A stretch of 64,000 bases of DNA, taken from contig JBMHCT010000011.1 of the NCBI GenBank assembly GCA_049889775.1, positions 310,001-374,000 of the forward strand. Reading direction: 5' to 3'. Numbering within the stretch: position 1 is the first letter of the stretch; each line of letters opens with the position of its first letter. Shown here piece by piece: positions 1-7,562 of this stretch. This DNA comes from Jejuia sp049889775. GTDB lineage: Bacteria; Bacteroidota; Bacteroidia; Flavobacteriales; Flavobacteriaceae. The translations under genes and the position numbers were made by a program. Under the pieces are notes generated by a model, which saw nothing but the letters and a program-made list of their open reading frames with translations, had not been told where the DNA came from and searched no databases.

Positions 1-1488
1 TGGTTGTTCAACTCCTATTAATTTTAGTACGGTTGGAGCAATATCTCCTAGTATACCATCTTTTATTTCGGTTAAATCGTTATCAATTAAAATAATAGGG
101 ACAGGATTAGTGGTGTGCGCCGTATTTGGCGAACCATCTGGATTAACCATGGTTTCACAGTTACCATGATCTGCAATTAGTATAGTAGTGTAATCGTTTT
201 CCAATGCCGTTGTAATAACTTCCTCTGCACATTTATCAACCGCTTCACAAGCTTTTATTGCGGCTTCCATAACACCAGTATGCCCAACCATATCTCCATT
301 AGCAAAATTTAAACATACAAAATCTACTTCCCCTTTTTTAAGTTCTGGAATAAGAGCATCTTTCAGTTCAAAAGCACTCATTTCAGGTTTTAAATCATAT
401 GTGGCAACTTTTGGCGAGTTTCTGAGAATTCTTTGTTCTCCAGCAAAAGGTTCCTCTCTTCCTCCTGAAAAGAAAAACGTCACATGAGGATATTTCTCCG
501 TTTCGGCAATTCTTATTTGAGTTTTATTGTTTTTTTCTAAAACCTCACCAAGAGTTTCACTTAAGTTTTCTTTATTGAAAATTACATTTACATTTTTGTA
601 TTCGTCGTTGTAATTTGTAAGTGTTACATAATGCAAATCTAAAGTGCTCATATCAAATTCTGGAAAATCCTTTTGCGAGAGTACTTCTGTTAATTCTCTT
701 CCTCTGTCTGTTCTGAAATTAAAAAATACAATTACATCGCCGTTCTTAATTTTCGTAAGCGGCTCATTATTCTTATCAATGGCAATTATTGGTTTTATAA
801 ACTCATCAGTAATATCCTCAGAATATCCTTTTTCAATAGTCGCTATTATATCTTCGGAAGCATGTCCTTCAGCATTAACTAAAGCGTCGTATACTAGTTT
901 AATGCGTTCCCAACGCTTATCTCTATCCATAGCATAGTAACGACCAGAAATTGTAGCAATTTTTGTGTTGGTATCTTTAATATAATCTTGTAAATCCTTA
1001 ACAAAACCTGCTCCAGATTTTGGATCTACATCACGACCATCGGTAAAACCGTGTACATAAGATGCTTTAACTCCTGCTTCTTCAGCGGCATCTATTAAGC
1101 CTTTCAGGTGATTAATATGAGAGTGTACTCCGCCATTACTTAATAATCCTAAAAAGTGAACATCTTTATTATTCGTTTTAGCATAATCAAAGGCATCAAC
1201 CAAAACCTGTTCTGTATTTAAGGTTTTATTTTCAACAGCTAAATTAATTTTAACCAAATCTTGATAAACAATACGGCCTGCACCCAAATTCATATGTCCA
1301 ACCTCACTATTTCCCATTTGCCCTTCAGGTAATCCAACGTGTAAACCATCCGTTCGCAAAGAAGCGTTAGGGTATTTTGAATATAAACTATCAATAAAAG
1401 GCGTATTGGCGTTATCAATTGCAGAAACTTTGGGGTCTGGAGATTTTCCCCAGCCATCAAGTATCATTAAAATGGTTTTTTTGTTCAT
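1..1488 (-). CDS. gpmI: 2,3-bisphosphoglycerate-independent phosphoglycerate mutase, 3' end cut by window
   Basis: Cytosolic glycolytic and gluconeogenic enzyme that interconverts 3- and 2-phosphoglycerate, of the alkaline-phosphatase superfamily. The 496 visible codons start MNKKTILMILDGWG, where D11 is a metal ligand. They contain the phosphorylated-serine motif MGNSEVGH (S61), the substrate motif HGFTDGRDVDP, and the late metal motif ADHGNCE. The family is usually about 505-515 residues, so roughly 10-15 C-terminal residues lie beyond position 1. The ATG at 1486-1488 matches the family start. Upstream on the minus strand is TATCTTTA, close to the TAnnTTTG -7 box. A plus-strand open frame at 644-937 is antisense to it and is not a gene. 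Confidence 0.97.
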   Translation of the reverse strand, partial: MNKKTILMILDGWGKSPDPKVSAIDNANTPFIDSLYSKYPNASLRTDGLHVGLPEGQMGNSEVGHMNLGAGRIVYQDLVKINLAVENKTLNTEQVLVDAFDYAKTNNKDVHFLGLLSNGGVHSHINHLKGLIDAAEEAGVKASYVHGFTDGRDVDPKSGAGFVKDLQDYIKDTNTKIATISGRYYAMDRDKRWERIKLVYDALVNAEGHASEDIIATIEKGYSEDITDEFIKPIIAIDKNNEPLTKIKNGDVIVFFNFRTDRGRELTEVLSQKDFPEFDMSTLDLHYVTLTNYNDEYKNVNVIFNKENLSETLGEVLEKNNKTQIRIAETEKYPHVTFFFSGGREEPFAGEQRILRNSPKVATYDLKPEMSAFELKDALIPELKKGEVDFVCLNFANGDMVGHTGVMEAAIKACEAVDKCAEEVITTALENDYTTILIADHGNCETMVNPDGSPNTAHTTNPVPIILIDNDLTEIKDGILGDIAPTVLKLIGVEQP

Positions 1489-1724
1489 TATTCTAGGTTT
1501 GTTTTAGGGTGTAAAGATATTAATTTTAAAGGGATTGAACTGTATTAAGTCATTTTAAAAATGTTTAGTTTTTTGAATTCCACAACCAACAATTGGTTCT
1601 TAAAAAGTTGTGAAATAAACGTTAAAAAAGTGTTATTTAAGAAATTGTAGTGTAACAATTTAATTTTTTCATCGTCTCTTTAGCATAATCAAAAAACAAA
1701 ATCATTAATCAAAATTCTTTCATC

Positions 1725-2120
1725 ATGAAAAAAACAATCATTATTTCCGCAATCGCATTATGCGTTTCAGTTAGTACTATTAATGCTTCAACGTCTTTCG
1801 AGAACAATAACCCTCAAACGGTTCAAAAAATTACAGAGGTAAATCCTTTTTGTATTTCTATAGCCAAAGGAGACATTGAAACTGTTAAAAAGCTTATTAA
1901 CCTAGGCGAGAATGTAAATGCGAAGTCTAATGGGTTAACACCTGCAATGTATGCTGCTAAGTACAATAGATGCGACATCTTAAAGCTTTTAATTTCTAAT
2001 GGTGCCAAATTAAAAGTGAAATCAGACAAAGGTATGACTGCTTTGAAATACGCAGAAATACACAAAGCAGAAAATGCTGAAGCTGTTTTAAAAGAAGCTT
2101 TGTCAAAAAAGAAAAAATAA
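1725..2120 (+). CDS. small exported ankyrin-repeat protein
   Basis: A 131-residue protein with an N-terminal signal peptide (about residues 1-21, ending INA). About three ankyrin repeats follow, over residues 42-125; the second (NGLTPAMYAAKYNRCDILKL, then LISNGAK) is the most typical. The C-terminus is a lysine run. Ankyrin repeats bind other proteins, and exported versions in flavobacteria usually act in the periplasm; the partner here is unknown. The gene stands alone, with a 236-bp upstream gap in which no strong promoter box was found, and it ends just before the hairpin at 2161-2182. The fold is clear; the role is not. Confidence 0.85.
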   Translation: MKKTIIISAIALCVSVSTINASTSFENNNPQTVQKITEVNPFCISIAKGDIETVKKLINLGENVNAKSNGLTPAMYAAKYNRCDILKLLISNGAKLKVKSDKGMTALKYAEIHKAENAEAVLKEALSKKKK

Positions 2121-2160
2121 TTAAGTATATGTAATTATTTTGAATTAGTCACGAAGAAAA

Positions 2161-2182
2161 GCCCTCAATCGAGGGCTTTTTT
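2161..2182 (+). terminator. intrinsic terminator between convergent genes
   Basis: A perfect 6-bp GC-rich stem, GCCCTC-AATC-GAGGGC, followed by a run of six T. It lies between the ankyrin gene and the convergent M48 protease gene and has A-rich sequence on its other side, so it may serve both. Confidence 0.85.
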
Positions 2183-2184
2183 AG

Positions 2185-2952
2185 TTACTGATTTTTGTAT
2201 TTCTCAATGGCTTCTTCAATTTTCTCTATACGATTATCGGGGTCAGGATGAGTGCTTTGGAATTCTGGAACTCTATTTGGGCCAGCAGCGGCTTTCAAAA
2301 TTTTCATAACACCTATCATTTCTCTGGGGTTGTAACCGGCTTTAATCATAAATTTTACACCCAAATCATCACTTTCTAGTTCATCATCACGACCATTGGT
2401 TAATAAGGTTTGTTGACCAATGCCGCTTACCAATCCGCCCATATCGGCACCAACAGAACCCGCTGTGGCCAACCCCTGCCAATATTCACTTTCCGCAATT
2501 CGCTCTGCACTATGTCTACCCAAAACATGCCCTATTTCGTGGCCTAAAACACCAGCCAATTGATCCTCGTTTTCTAACTTAGAAAATAAGGCGTAGGTGA
2601 TGAAGATTTGCCCACCGGGTAACGCAAATGCATTAATAGTTCTAGGATCATTCAACAAATGAAATTCGTATTTATAAGGTGTTTGTTTTGCGATGCTATT
2701 GTTTACAAGTTTATTGCCTACATTATCCACAAGCGTTTGATATTGGTTGTTAGGATGCAAACCACCATGTTGTTGCGCCATTTGAGGTGCGCTTTGTAAT
2801 CCAATTGCAATTTCTTTGTCTGGGCTCATCGAAATTGTCTGCATTCTGCCAGTATAAGGATTCTCTTCTCTTTGGCTGCATCTTTTTAGAACAAAAAATA
2901 TAGCAATAGCAGCACCTATTAGCAGTCGTATTTTAAAATTTCTTCCTCTCAT
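2185..2952 (-). CDS. M48-family zinc metalloprotease, membrane-anchored
   Basis: A 255-residue protein with a short cytoplasmic N-terminus, one hydrophobic segment (about residues 8-22), then a peptidase M48 domain. The zinc motif is HEIGH (H138, E139, H142), and a downstream ELESDD segment (around E191) probably supplies the third ligand. The layout resembles the periplasmic proteases LoiP, YcaL and BepA, which degrade misfolded envelope proteins. The C at residue 25 follows the hydrophobic stretch, but the context is not a convincing lipobox, so a membrane anchor is more likely. The size fits the short M48C class. Substrate unknown. Confidence 0.92.
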   Translation of the reverse strand: MRGRNFKIRLLIGAAIAIFFVLKRCSQREENPYTGRMQTISMSPDKEIAIGLQSAPQMAQQHGGLHPNNQYQTLVDNVGNKLVNNSIAKQTPYKYEFHLLNDPRTINAFALPGGQIFITYALFSKLENEDQLAGVLGHEIGHVLGRHSAERIAESEYWQGLATAGSVGADMGGLVSGIGQQTLLTNGRDDELESDDLGVKFMIKAGYNPREMIGVMKILKAAAGPNRVPEFQSTHPDPDNRIEKIEEAIEKYKNQ

Positions 2953-3048
2953 TTTGATGGTTTTAGGGTTTTAAATTACAAAATTTCGGGTTACAATGTT
3001 TAGACTCTTATTTGCTTTTTAAGTCACCCTAATATGCTTCATTTTAGA

Positions 3049-3501
3049 TTATAAATACTTATGCATCATATAATGTTTGCCGATTTCAGGAATTTCAAAA
3101 GGTACTCCCATAATTTTAAACCCGTTACGTTTATAAAAACTAACGGCAATTTCTCTTGCATTGCACCAAACCAAATTAACATGCTTTTGCTTTAAAATAG
3201 CTTCACCTTCGGAAATTAATATGGCGCCAAGGCCTTTACCTTGAAACGCTTTTAAAATGGCCATTCCTCGTAATTGGTATTGCGAAGGGGTTTGAAATGT
3301 TTTGTTTTCAGATGCCATTAAGCTGGTAACCCCTATTAAATCCTTTTTGTTGTAAAGTCCCAAATGAAAGGTGGTTTCAAGGTCATCACCTGAAAAAATA
3401 CAAGTATCAATAGGTTTTCCAGTTCTTAAAACAGGATGTCTAACAACATGGGTAGTTTTTGCATCAATTAACTTTACGGTATAATTTTCTTTAGAATTCA
3501 T
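3049..3501 (-). CDS. GNAT-family N-acetyltransferase
   Basis: A 150-residue protein matching the GNAT fold. The acetyl-CoA-binding motif A is near residues 84-100 (AFQGKGLGAILISEGE, with the Q/R-x-x-G-x-G/A core). A C-terminal FYKRNGFKIMG segment is typical of motif B. GNAT enzymes transfer acetyl from acetyl-CoA to an amine; the acceptor cannot be told from sequence. It is monocistronic and divergent from another GNAT gene at 3572, from which it is not obviously duplicated. Confidence 0.88.
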   Translation of the reverse strand: MNSKENYTVKLIDAKTTHVVRHPVLRTGKPIDTCIFSGDDLETTFHLGLYNKKDLIGVTSLMASENKTFQTPSQYQLRGMAILKAFQGKGLGAILISEGEAILKQKHVNLVWCNAREIAVSFYKRNGFKIMGVPFEIPEIGKHYMMHKYL

Positions 3502-3571
3502 TCATATCACTTTGAAAATATTTCAAACTTATTAAATTTAAGCAAATAGTTTTTTAATCTTAAGACATACG

Positions 3572-3997
3572 ATGAAATATAGTTTTAAAATTATTGAGAA
3601 GCACTTGATAACCAGTATTGTGCCTTTAGTTGAAAAGTTGAATGATTATAGAATTTCAAAAGAAGAATTAGAGAGTCGATGTCTTGAAATGGTTGAGCAA
3701 AATTATGAATGTGCTGTTATTCTGGATAATGATACGATTATTGGGGTTTGCGGTATTTGGTATTGCACCAGGCATTATGCAGGAAAAAGTACTGAGGTAG
3801 ATCATGTTTATATTGAAGAGGACTATCAAGGAAAAGGTTTGGGTAAGGCATTTTTTAAATGGATTTATGATCATGTAAAGGCAAAAGGTTATAAAACAGT
3901 GGAGTTAAATACTTATGTGTCAAATTATGCGTCTCATAAATTTTATATGAATGAGGGCTTCAAAATTTTAGGCTATCATTTTTTAAAGAAATTGTAA
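3572..3997 (+). CDS. GNAT-family N-acetyltransferase
   Basis: A 141-residue GNAT protein. Motif A is YQGKGLGKAFFKWIYD (about residues 87-102), and the C-terminal KFYMNEGFKILGYHF is the usual beta6-alpha4 signature. The acceptor is unknown. The start ATG at 3572 is the first in frame, about 70 bp from the divergent GNAT gene, so the two may share a regulatory region. A tRNA gene follows after 48 bp, with its own promoter. Confidence 0.88.
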   Translation: MKYSFKIIEKHLITSIVPLVEKLNDYRISKEELESRCLEMVEQNYECAVILDNDTIIGVCGIWYCTRHYAGKSTEVDHVYIEEDYQGKGLGKAFFKWIYDHVKAKGYKTVELNTYVSNYASHKFYMNEGFKILGYHFLKKL

Positions 3998-4004
3998 ATA
4001 TGTT

Positions 4005-4034
4005 TTGGAGAGTCTGGGAAGGATTATATATTTG
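4005..4034 (+). promoter_or_regulatory. sigma-ABfr type promoter of tRNA-Gly
   Basis: TTG at 4005-4007, a 19-bp spacer, and TATATTTG at 4027-4034. This is a full match to the Bacteroidota vegetative consensus (TTG, N17-23, TAnnTTTG) placed 11 bp before the mature tRNA 5' end. Confidence 0.8.
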
Positions 4035-4045
4035 CGCCCGCTAAT

Positions 4046-4118
4046 GCGGGAGTAGCTCAGTTGGTAGAGCGTCAGCCTTCCAAGCTGAATGTCGCCGGTT
4101 CGAACCCGGTCTCCCGCT
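4046..4118 (+). tRNA. tRNA-Gly (anticodon TCC)
   Basis: A 73-nt cloverleaf. The acceptor arms GCGGGAG (4046-4052) and CTCCCGC (4111-4117) pair perfectly, with discriminator T at 4118. The D-loop is AGCTCAGTTGGTAGAGC. The anticodon stem TCAGC/GCTGA encloses loop CTTCCAA with anticodon TCC. The T-arm is GCCGG-TTCGAAC-CCGGT with the GTTCGAA signature. The CCA end is not encoded. Confidence 0.97.
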
Positions 4119-4119
4119 C

Positions 4120-4150
4120 AAAAGACTTCATTGAAAGATGAGGTCTTTTT
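4120..4150. terminator. bidirectional terminator after tRNA-Gly and pepE
   Basis: A 12-bp stem (AAAAGACTTCAT at 4120-4131 with ATGAGGTCTTTT at 4138-4149, one G-U pair) around a 6-nt loop, with T-runs on both strands. It directly follows the tRNA and overlaps the stop codon of the convergent pepE gene. Confidence 0.85.
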
Positions 4151-4857
4151 TATATAATTTCATTCAGGTTTGCGCCACCATCTATTTCATATGGAGGTTT
4201 GTTATACTCAAAAATTCTGGCAGTTAAAAGGCCTTTAAGGGTGATGCTTTTGCCATTTACGTGCAGCCAGCTTCCCTCGCGTAGACCAATTACAGGTGGT
4301 GTGTTGTAATAATGAAACTCCTTAATTCTAGTTTCCCTAGTTTCTCCCATATGAGTGCTATTTGAATCGGGATCTAAATAATGCGGATTTATATTGAATG
4401 GTACAACGCCAAGAGCATTAAAACTTGGCGGGTAAACAATTGGCATATCATTGGTCGTTTTTATTGTGAGTCCGCAAATATTACTGCCAGCACTTGTGCC
4501 CAAATAAGGTGTACCGTTAAGGATTACATTTTTTAGTGTACTTACCAAATCGTTTTTGTAAAGGGCGTTTGTTAGCACAAAAGTATTTCCACCACCAACA
4601 AAAATACCTTCCGCATTTATAATAGCTTCTTTGGGATTTTCAAAAGTGTGAATACCTACAATATTTTTGTCAATTTTAGCAAACGCTTTTGCCGCTATTG
4701 TGGTGTAGGCATCATGAGAAATACCACTTGGTCTAGCATAGGGTATAAACAGAATAGTTTTGGCATTACTAAAAAAGGAGGAAAGTTCATTAAGTAAATA
4801 TTCAAGATATCCACTACCATGAATAGTGGAGGTGCTGGCGATTAATATTTGTTTCAT
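4150..4857 (-). CDS. pepE: dipeptidase E (alpha-aspartyl dipeptidase, peptidase S51)
   Basis: A 235-residue cytosolic serine peptidase that cleaves N-terminal aspartyl dipeptides. The nucleophile sits in YLGTSAGSN (S122), with H159 (NPHYLDPD) and E194 (GLREGS) at the positions expected from the Salmonella PepE Ser-His-Glu triad. The glycine-rich FVGGGNTF motif before the nucleophile elbow is also present. Length matches the family (about 230). It is a single gene, convergent with the tRNA and sharing its terminator. Confidence 0.95.
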   Translation of the reverse strand: MKQILIASTSTIHGSGYLEYLLNELSSFFSNAKTILFIPYARPSGISHDAYTTIAAKAFAKIDKNIVGIHTFENPKEAIINAEGIFVGGGNTFVLTNALYKNDLVSTLKNVILNGTPYLGTSAGSNICGLTIKTTNDMPIVYPPSFNALGVVPFNINPHYLDPDSNSTHMGETRETRIKEFHYYNTPPVIGLREGSWLHVNGKSITLKGLLTARIFEYNKPPYEIDGGANLNEII

Positions 4858-4962
4858 TCAATATGCTTTAAAGAATTAAAGCTAGTTAATTTTTTAACAA
4901 TTATTAAGAAGGGCACATTTTATAAAATCACTTTTAAGTCGTATTTTTAATAAAAAGAAGCG

Positions 4963-4990
4963 TTGCTTTAGTTTTACTAATGTAACTTTA
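4963..4990 (+). promoter_or_regulatory. probable promoter of the 5006 gene
   Basis: TTG at 4963-4965, a 17-bp spacer and TAACTTTA at 4983-4990. This differs from the Bacteroidota -7 consensus TAnnTTTG only at the last base. It lies 15 bp before the start codon. Confidence 0.5.
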
Positions 4991-5005
4991 AGAAAAACCT
5001 AACCT

Positions 5006-5806
5006 ATGAAAAAGTGTATTTACCTGTTACTACTTTCCTGTGCTCTCACTTTACAAGCTCAAGATATAAAAAGAACAAAAGTAGAAGGAAAGATTATAGT
5101 AGAGCATAGTGATATATCGGGAATAACCATTTTTAATGCCTCCGCAGATAACGGAACAATCACGGATGATAAAGGTGAATTCTCAATTGATGTTGCTGAA
5201 AATGATATTATTGAAGTAAGTGCTTTGCAATTTCAGAATTTAAGTTTTAAGGTAAATAAGGATATTGTTGATTCGAGAAACATGAAAATTTTCTTGATAG
5301 AGGAAGTCAATAAGCTTGATGAAATTATCATAAAAACGAAGGGGCTTTCAGGTTTTTTAAAAACGGATATAGAAGGGTCAGAGACGTTTAACCCCAAACT
5401 AGATGCTTTGTATTTTGGGGTGAAGCGTAGCAGTGAATATAATTTTGAAACAGATTATAAAACGCAGGTAACAAATTTGGGTGACGACATTCAACGCAAT
5501 AAATTTTACAATGGATTAAATATTGTAAATGTGGTTGATCAGTTGTTATTGCCAGTATTTAGATCTGAAGCTAAAGAGAAAAAGGTAACCGATATACCTG
5601 AAGTACCAGCCGAAGCCATTAAATATTATTTTGCATCTGAATTTTTAGTGGACAATTTTAACATTCCAGAACACCGTGTTGAGGATTTTATCGCCTTTGT
5701 AGAATCTAAGGACTTCGATTACACACTACTAAACTATGGTAAAGAGTTAGAGTTTTTAGAACTCCTTAACCAAAAAAGTATCGAATTTTTGGAGAAGAAA
5801 AAGTAA
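5006..5806 (+). CDS. exported protein with carboxypeptidase-regulatory-like domain
   Basis: A 266-residue protein with a signal peptide (residues 1-19, ending LQAQ). A CarboxypepD_reg-like beta-sandwich domain follows at about residues 25-100 (features: GITIFNAS, GTITDDKGEFSIDV, DIIEVSALQFQ). The C-terminal part is unassigned. This domain also forms the N-terminus of many TonB-dependent receptors, but no barrel follows here. It is a paralogue of the next gene and lies upstream of a DUF6702 gene and two M1 peptidase genes. I infer an envelope role, possibly linked to these peptidases; no enzymatic function is visible. Confidence 0.85.
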   Translation: MKKCIYLLLLSCALTLQAQDIKRTKVEGKIIVEHSDISGITIFNASADNGTITDDKGEFSIDVAENDIIEVSALQFQNLSFKVNKDIVDSRNMKIFLIEEVNKLDEIIIKTKGLSGFLKTDIEGSETFNPKLDALYFGVKRSSEYNFETDYKTQVTNLGDDIQRNKFYNGLNIVNVVDQLLLPVFRSEAKEKKVTDIPEVPAEAIKYYFASEFLVDNFNIPEHRVEDFIAFVESKDFDYTLLNYGKELEFLELLNQKSIEFLEKKK

Positions 5807-5895
5807 AACACCTAGGCTATTAACAAAACTTTAATGGCGTTTTAAAATTTAATTAAGACAATCCTTGCGTTCTTTACAGTGTTAAAGCACTGTTT

Positions 5896-6684
5896 TTGAG
5901 GATACTTTTACTTTATTGCTTCTTTTTTGTAATTACCATTACTAGTGCTCAATCTGTTGTAATAACAGGAAAAGTAGAAAGTAATGTTGATGTTGAAAAC
6001 ATTCATGTCATTAACAAAACAGCACAAAAGTTTACCATAACTAATGCAAAAGGTGAATTTATAATTCCCGTAAACGTAAATGACACCATTAGCTTTTCTT
6101 CAGTACAGCACGAGCCTAAATATGTGGTGATTTCGCAAGCTATTTTTGAAATAGGAAAAATGACCGTTGTTTTGGTACAACAGGTTACTACTTTAAATCA
6201 GGTTACGGTTGGTAAAGTACTTTCTGGAAATTTAACTAAAGACATAGGTAGTGTTGAAGGTAAAGCACCCATTAATTTTTACGATGTGGGTATACCAGGA
6301 TACAAAGGTAAACTCGCCACACAAAGTGAGCGCAGATTAGCAGAAGCAGGAGATTTTAAACCTAAAATGCTATTGGGAGCTTTAACGGGAGGTATTCCAC
6401 TAAATCCCATTTTAAATGGTATTTCTGGAAGAACAAAAATACTTAAGCAACGGGTGCAGAACGAGCGAGACGATGCGCTTATCAATAAAATAAGAGAGGA
6501 TTTTTCTGAAACCTTGTTTGAAATGAATGCTTTGGATGAGGAGTTTAGAATGGACTTTTTTTATTTCTGTGAGTTGGATGCACGTTTTTATGAAAAGTGT
6601 CATGGGAAATCAGATTTAGATATTCTTGAGTTTTTAAATGAGAAGCTTGTCCATTACAAGAAAAATCAACAGGAAAAGGAATAG
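5896..6684 (+). CDS. exported protein with carboxypeptidase-regulatory-like domain (paralogue), TTG start
   Basis: A 262-residue protein of the same architecture as the 5006 gene: signal peptide (residues 1-19, ending TSAQ), CarboxypepD_reg-like domain at about 20-95 (KFTITNAKGEFIIPV, DTISFSSVQHEP), and an unassigned C-terminal region. No ATG or GTG is available before the signal peptide, so TTG at 5896-5898 is the best start; the hydrophobic MRILLLYCFFF fits a signal sequence. It is 89 bp downstream of its paralogue and could be cotranscribed. Function unknown. Confidence 0.82.
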   Translation: MRILLLYCFFFVITITSAQSVVITGKVESNVDVENIHVINKTAQKFTITNAKGEFIIPVNVNDTISFSSVQHEPKYVVISQAIFEIGKMTVVLVQQVTTLNQVTVGKVLSGNLTKDIGSVEGKAPINFYDVGIPGYKGKLATQSERRLAEAGDFKPKMLLGALTGGIPLNPILNGISGRTKILKQRVQNERDDALINKIREDFSETLFEMNALDEEFRMDFFYFCELDARFYEKCHGKSDLDILEFLNEKLVHYKKNQQEKE

Positions 6685-6750
6685 ATTATTGAAAATTGTT
6701 ACTTGTAAAATGGCAGGAAAAAAGGGGTTTGAGAACCGAATTTGGCAAGT

Positions 6751-6850
6751 ACGCACGCATTAGGGATTGCAGCGGAAAGCCCACAGCGAAGCCCTTGGGC
6801 GGAGCGAGGACTTGGAACGGAAAGCCCGACCCAAAGGGGAACGCCCAAAT
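6751..6850 (+). repeat. interspersed intergenic repeat, copy 1
   Basis: About 100 bp beginning with a TTAGGGATTGCAGCGGAAAG-type end and closing with AAAGCCCGACCC then AACGCCCAA. The middle holds a small GCCC-TTG-GGC hairpin. The same end sequences recur at 12701-12803 (opposite strand) and 24266-24377. GC content is clearly above the surroundings. The open frame across it (6696-6884) is a by-product of the repeat. Confidence 0.75.
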
Positions 6851-6926
6851 TTTAATACCCTCTCTAAAAGATAGTATTTTGTAAAAGGATTACACTTTTG
6901 GAATATTTTTTGAAACACAAAAACCG

Positions 6927-6934
6927 TAACTTTG
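6927..6934 (+). promoter_or_regulatory. -7 box before the DUF6702 gene
   Basis: TAACTTTG is a perfect TAnnTTTG match. No TTG at the ideal spacing was found; the nearest lie 14 and 26 bp upstream. It places the transcript start near 6941 and so argues against the upstream ATG at 6898. Confidence 0.5.
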
Positions 6935-6954
6935 AGCACCACAAAATGATTTAT

Positions 6955-7455
6955 ATGAAACTACTGAAAAGTATGCTATTTGTGATTTTGATGTTCGGAT
7001 TGATTTCGATGCAGAACCTTCATAAATATTACATAAGTAATACACAAATTGAGTATGTTAAGGAAAAGAAGTCGGTACAGATTATTACAAGATTGTTTAC
7101 CGATGATTTTGAAAATGTGTTGAAAGAACGTTATGATGATAACCTTATTATTGATGAAGATACGGAGCTGGTAGATGCTTATGTAGAGCGTTATTTACTA
7201 GAGAAATTCAAGATTAAAATAGACGGAAAAGAGCAAAAAATTGCATTTATAGGAAAGGTAGTTGATGTAGGAATTGTAAAATGCTATCTAGAAGTTGAAG
7301 GTGTAAAAAGTATTGACGCTTTTGAGATTACGAACCAAACACTATTCGATTTGTTTAGCGAGCAACAAAATATTGTGAAGCTAAATATTAATAAAAAAAA
7401 GAAGAGTTTTATTTTAACTAAGGAAAAAGATAAGGCAATGTTAAATTTTAACTAA
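6955..7455 (+). CDS. DUF6702 family protein
   Basis: A 166-residue protein from this start, with an N-terminal hydrophobic signal (MKLLKSMLFVILMFGLI) followed by HKYYISNTQIEY. That is the typical opening of DUF6702 proteins, which flavobacteria usually keep next to an M1 peptidase gene. A second in-frame ATG at 6946 is possible. The one at 6898 lies upstream of the -7 box and would not be transcribed from it. No catalytic motif is seen. Role unknown; the conserved neighbourhood suggests a partner of the downstream peptidase. Confidence 0.85.
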   Translation: MKLLKSMLFVILMFGLISMQNLHKYYISNTQIEYVKEKKSVQIITRLFTDDFENVLKERYDDNLIIDEDTELVDAYVERYLLEKFKIKIDGKEQKIAFIGKVVDVGIVKCYLEVEGVKSIDAFEITNQTLFDLFSEQQNIVKLNINKKKKSFILTKEKDKAMLNFN

Positions 7456-7562
7456 TTTAGAAGTCTTAACTCCTGTAAAACTCTTATTTTAGCAGCGTTT
7501 ATCCAAAAAACGTAAAAAATTGTCACTAATCTTTTTAATTTATTAAAAAATCATAATTTCTT

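Noticed and set aside
6696..6884. 62-codon open frame on the plus strand
   Set aside because: It spans interspersed repeat copy 1; its peptide is only the translation of the repeat.
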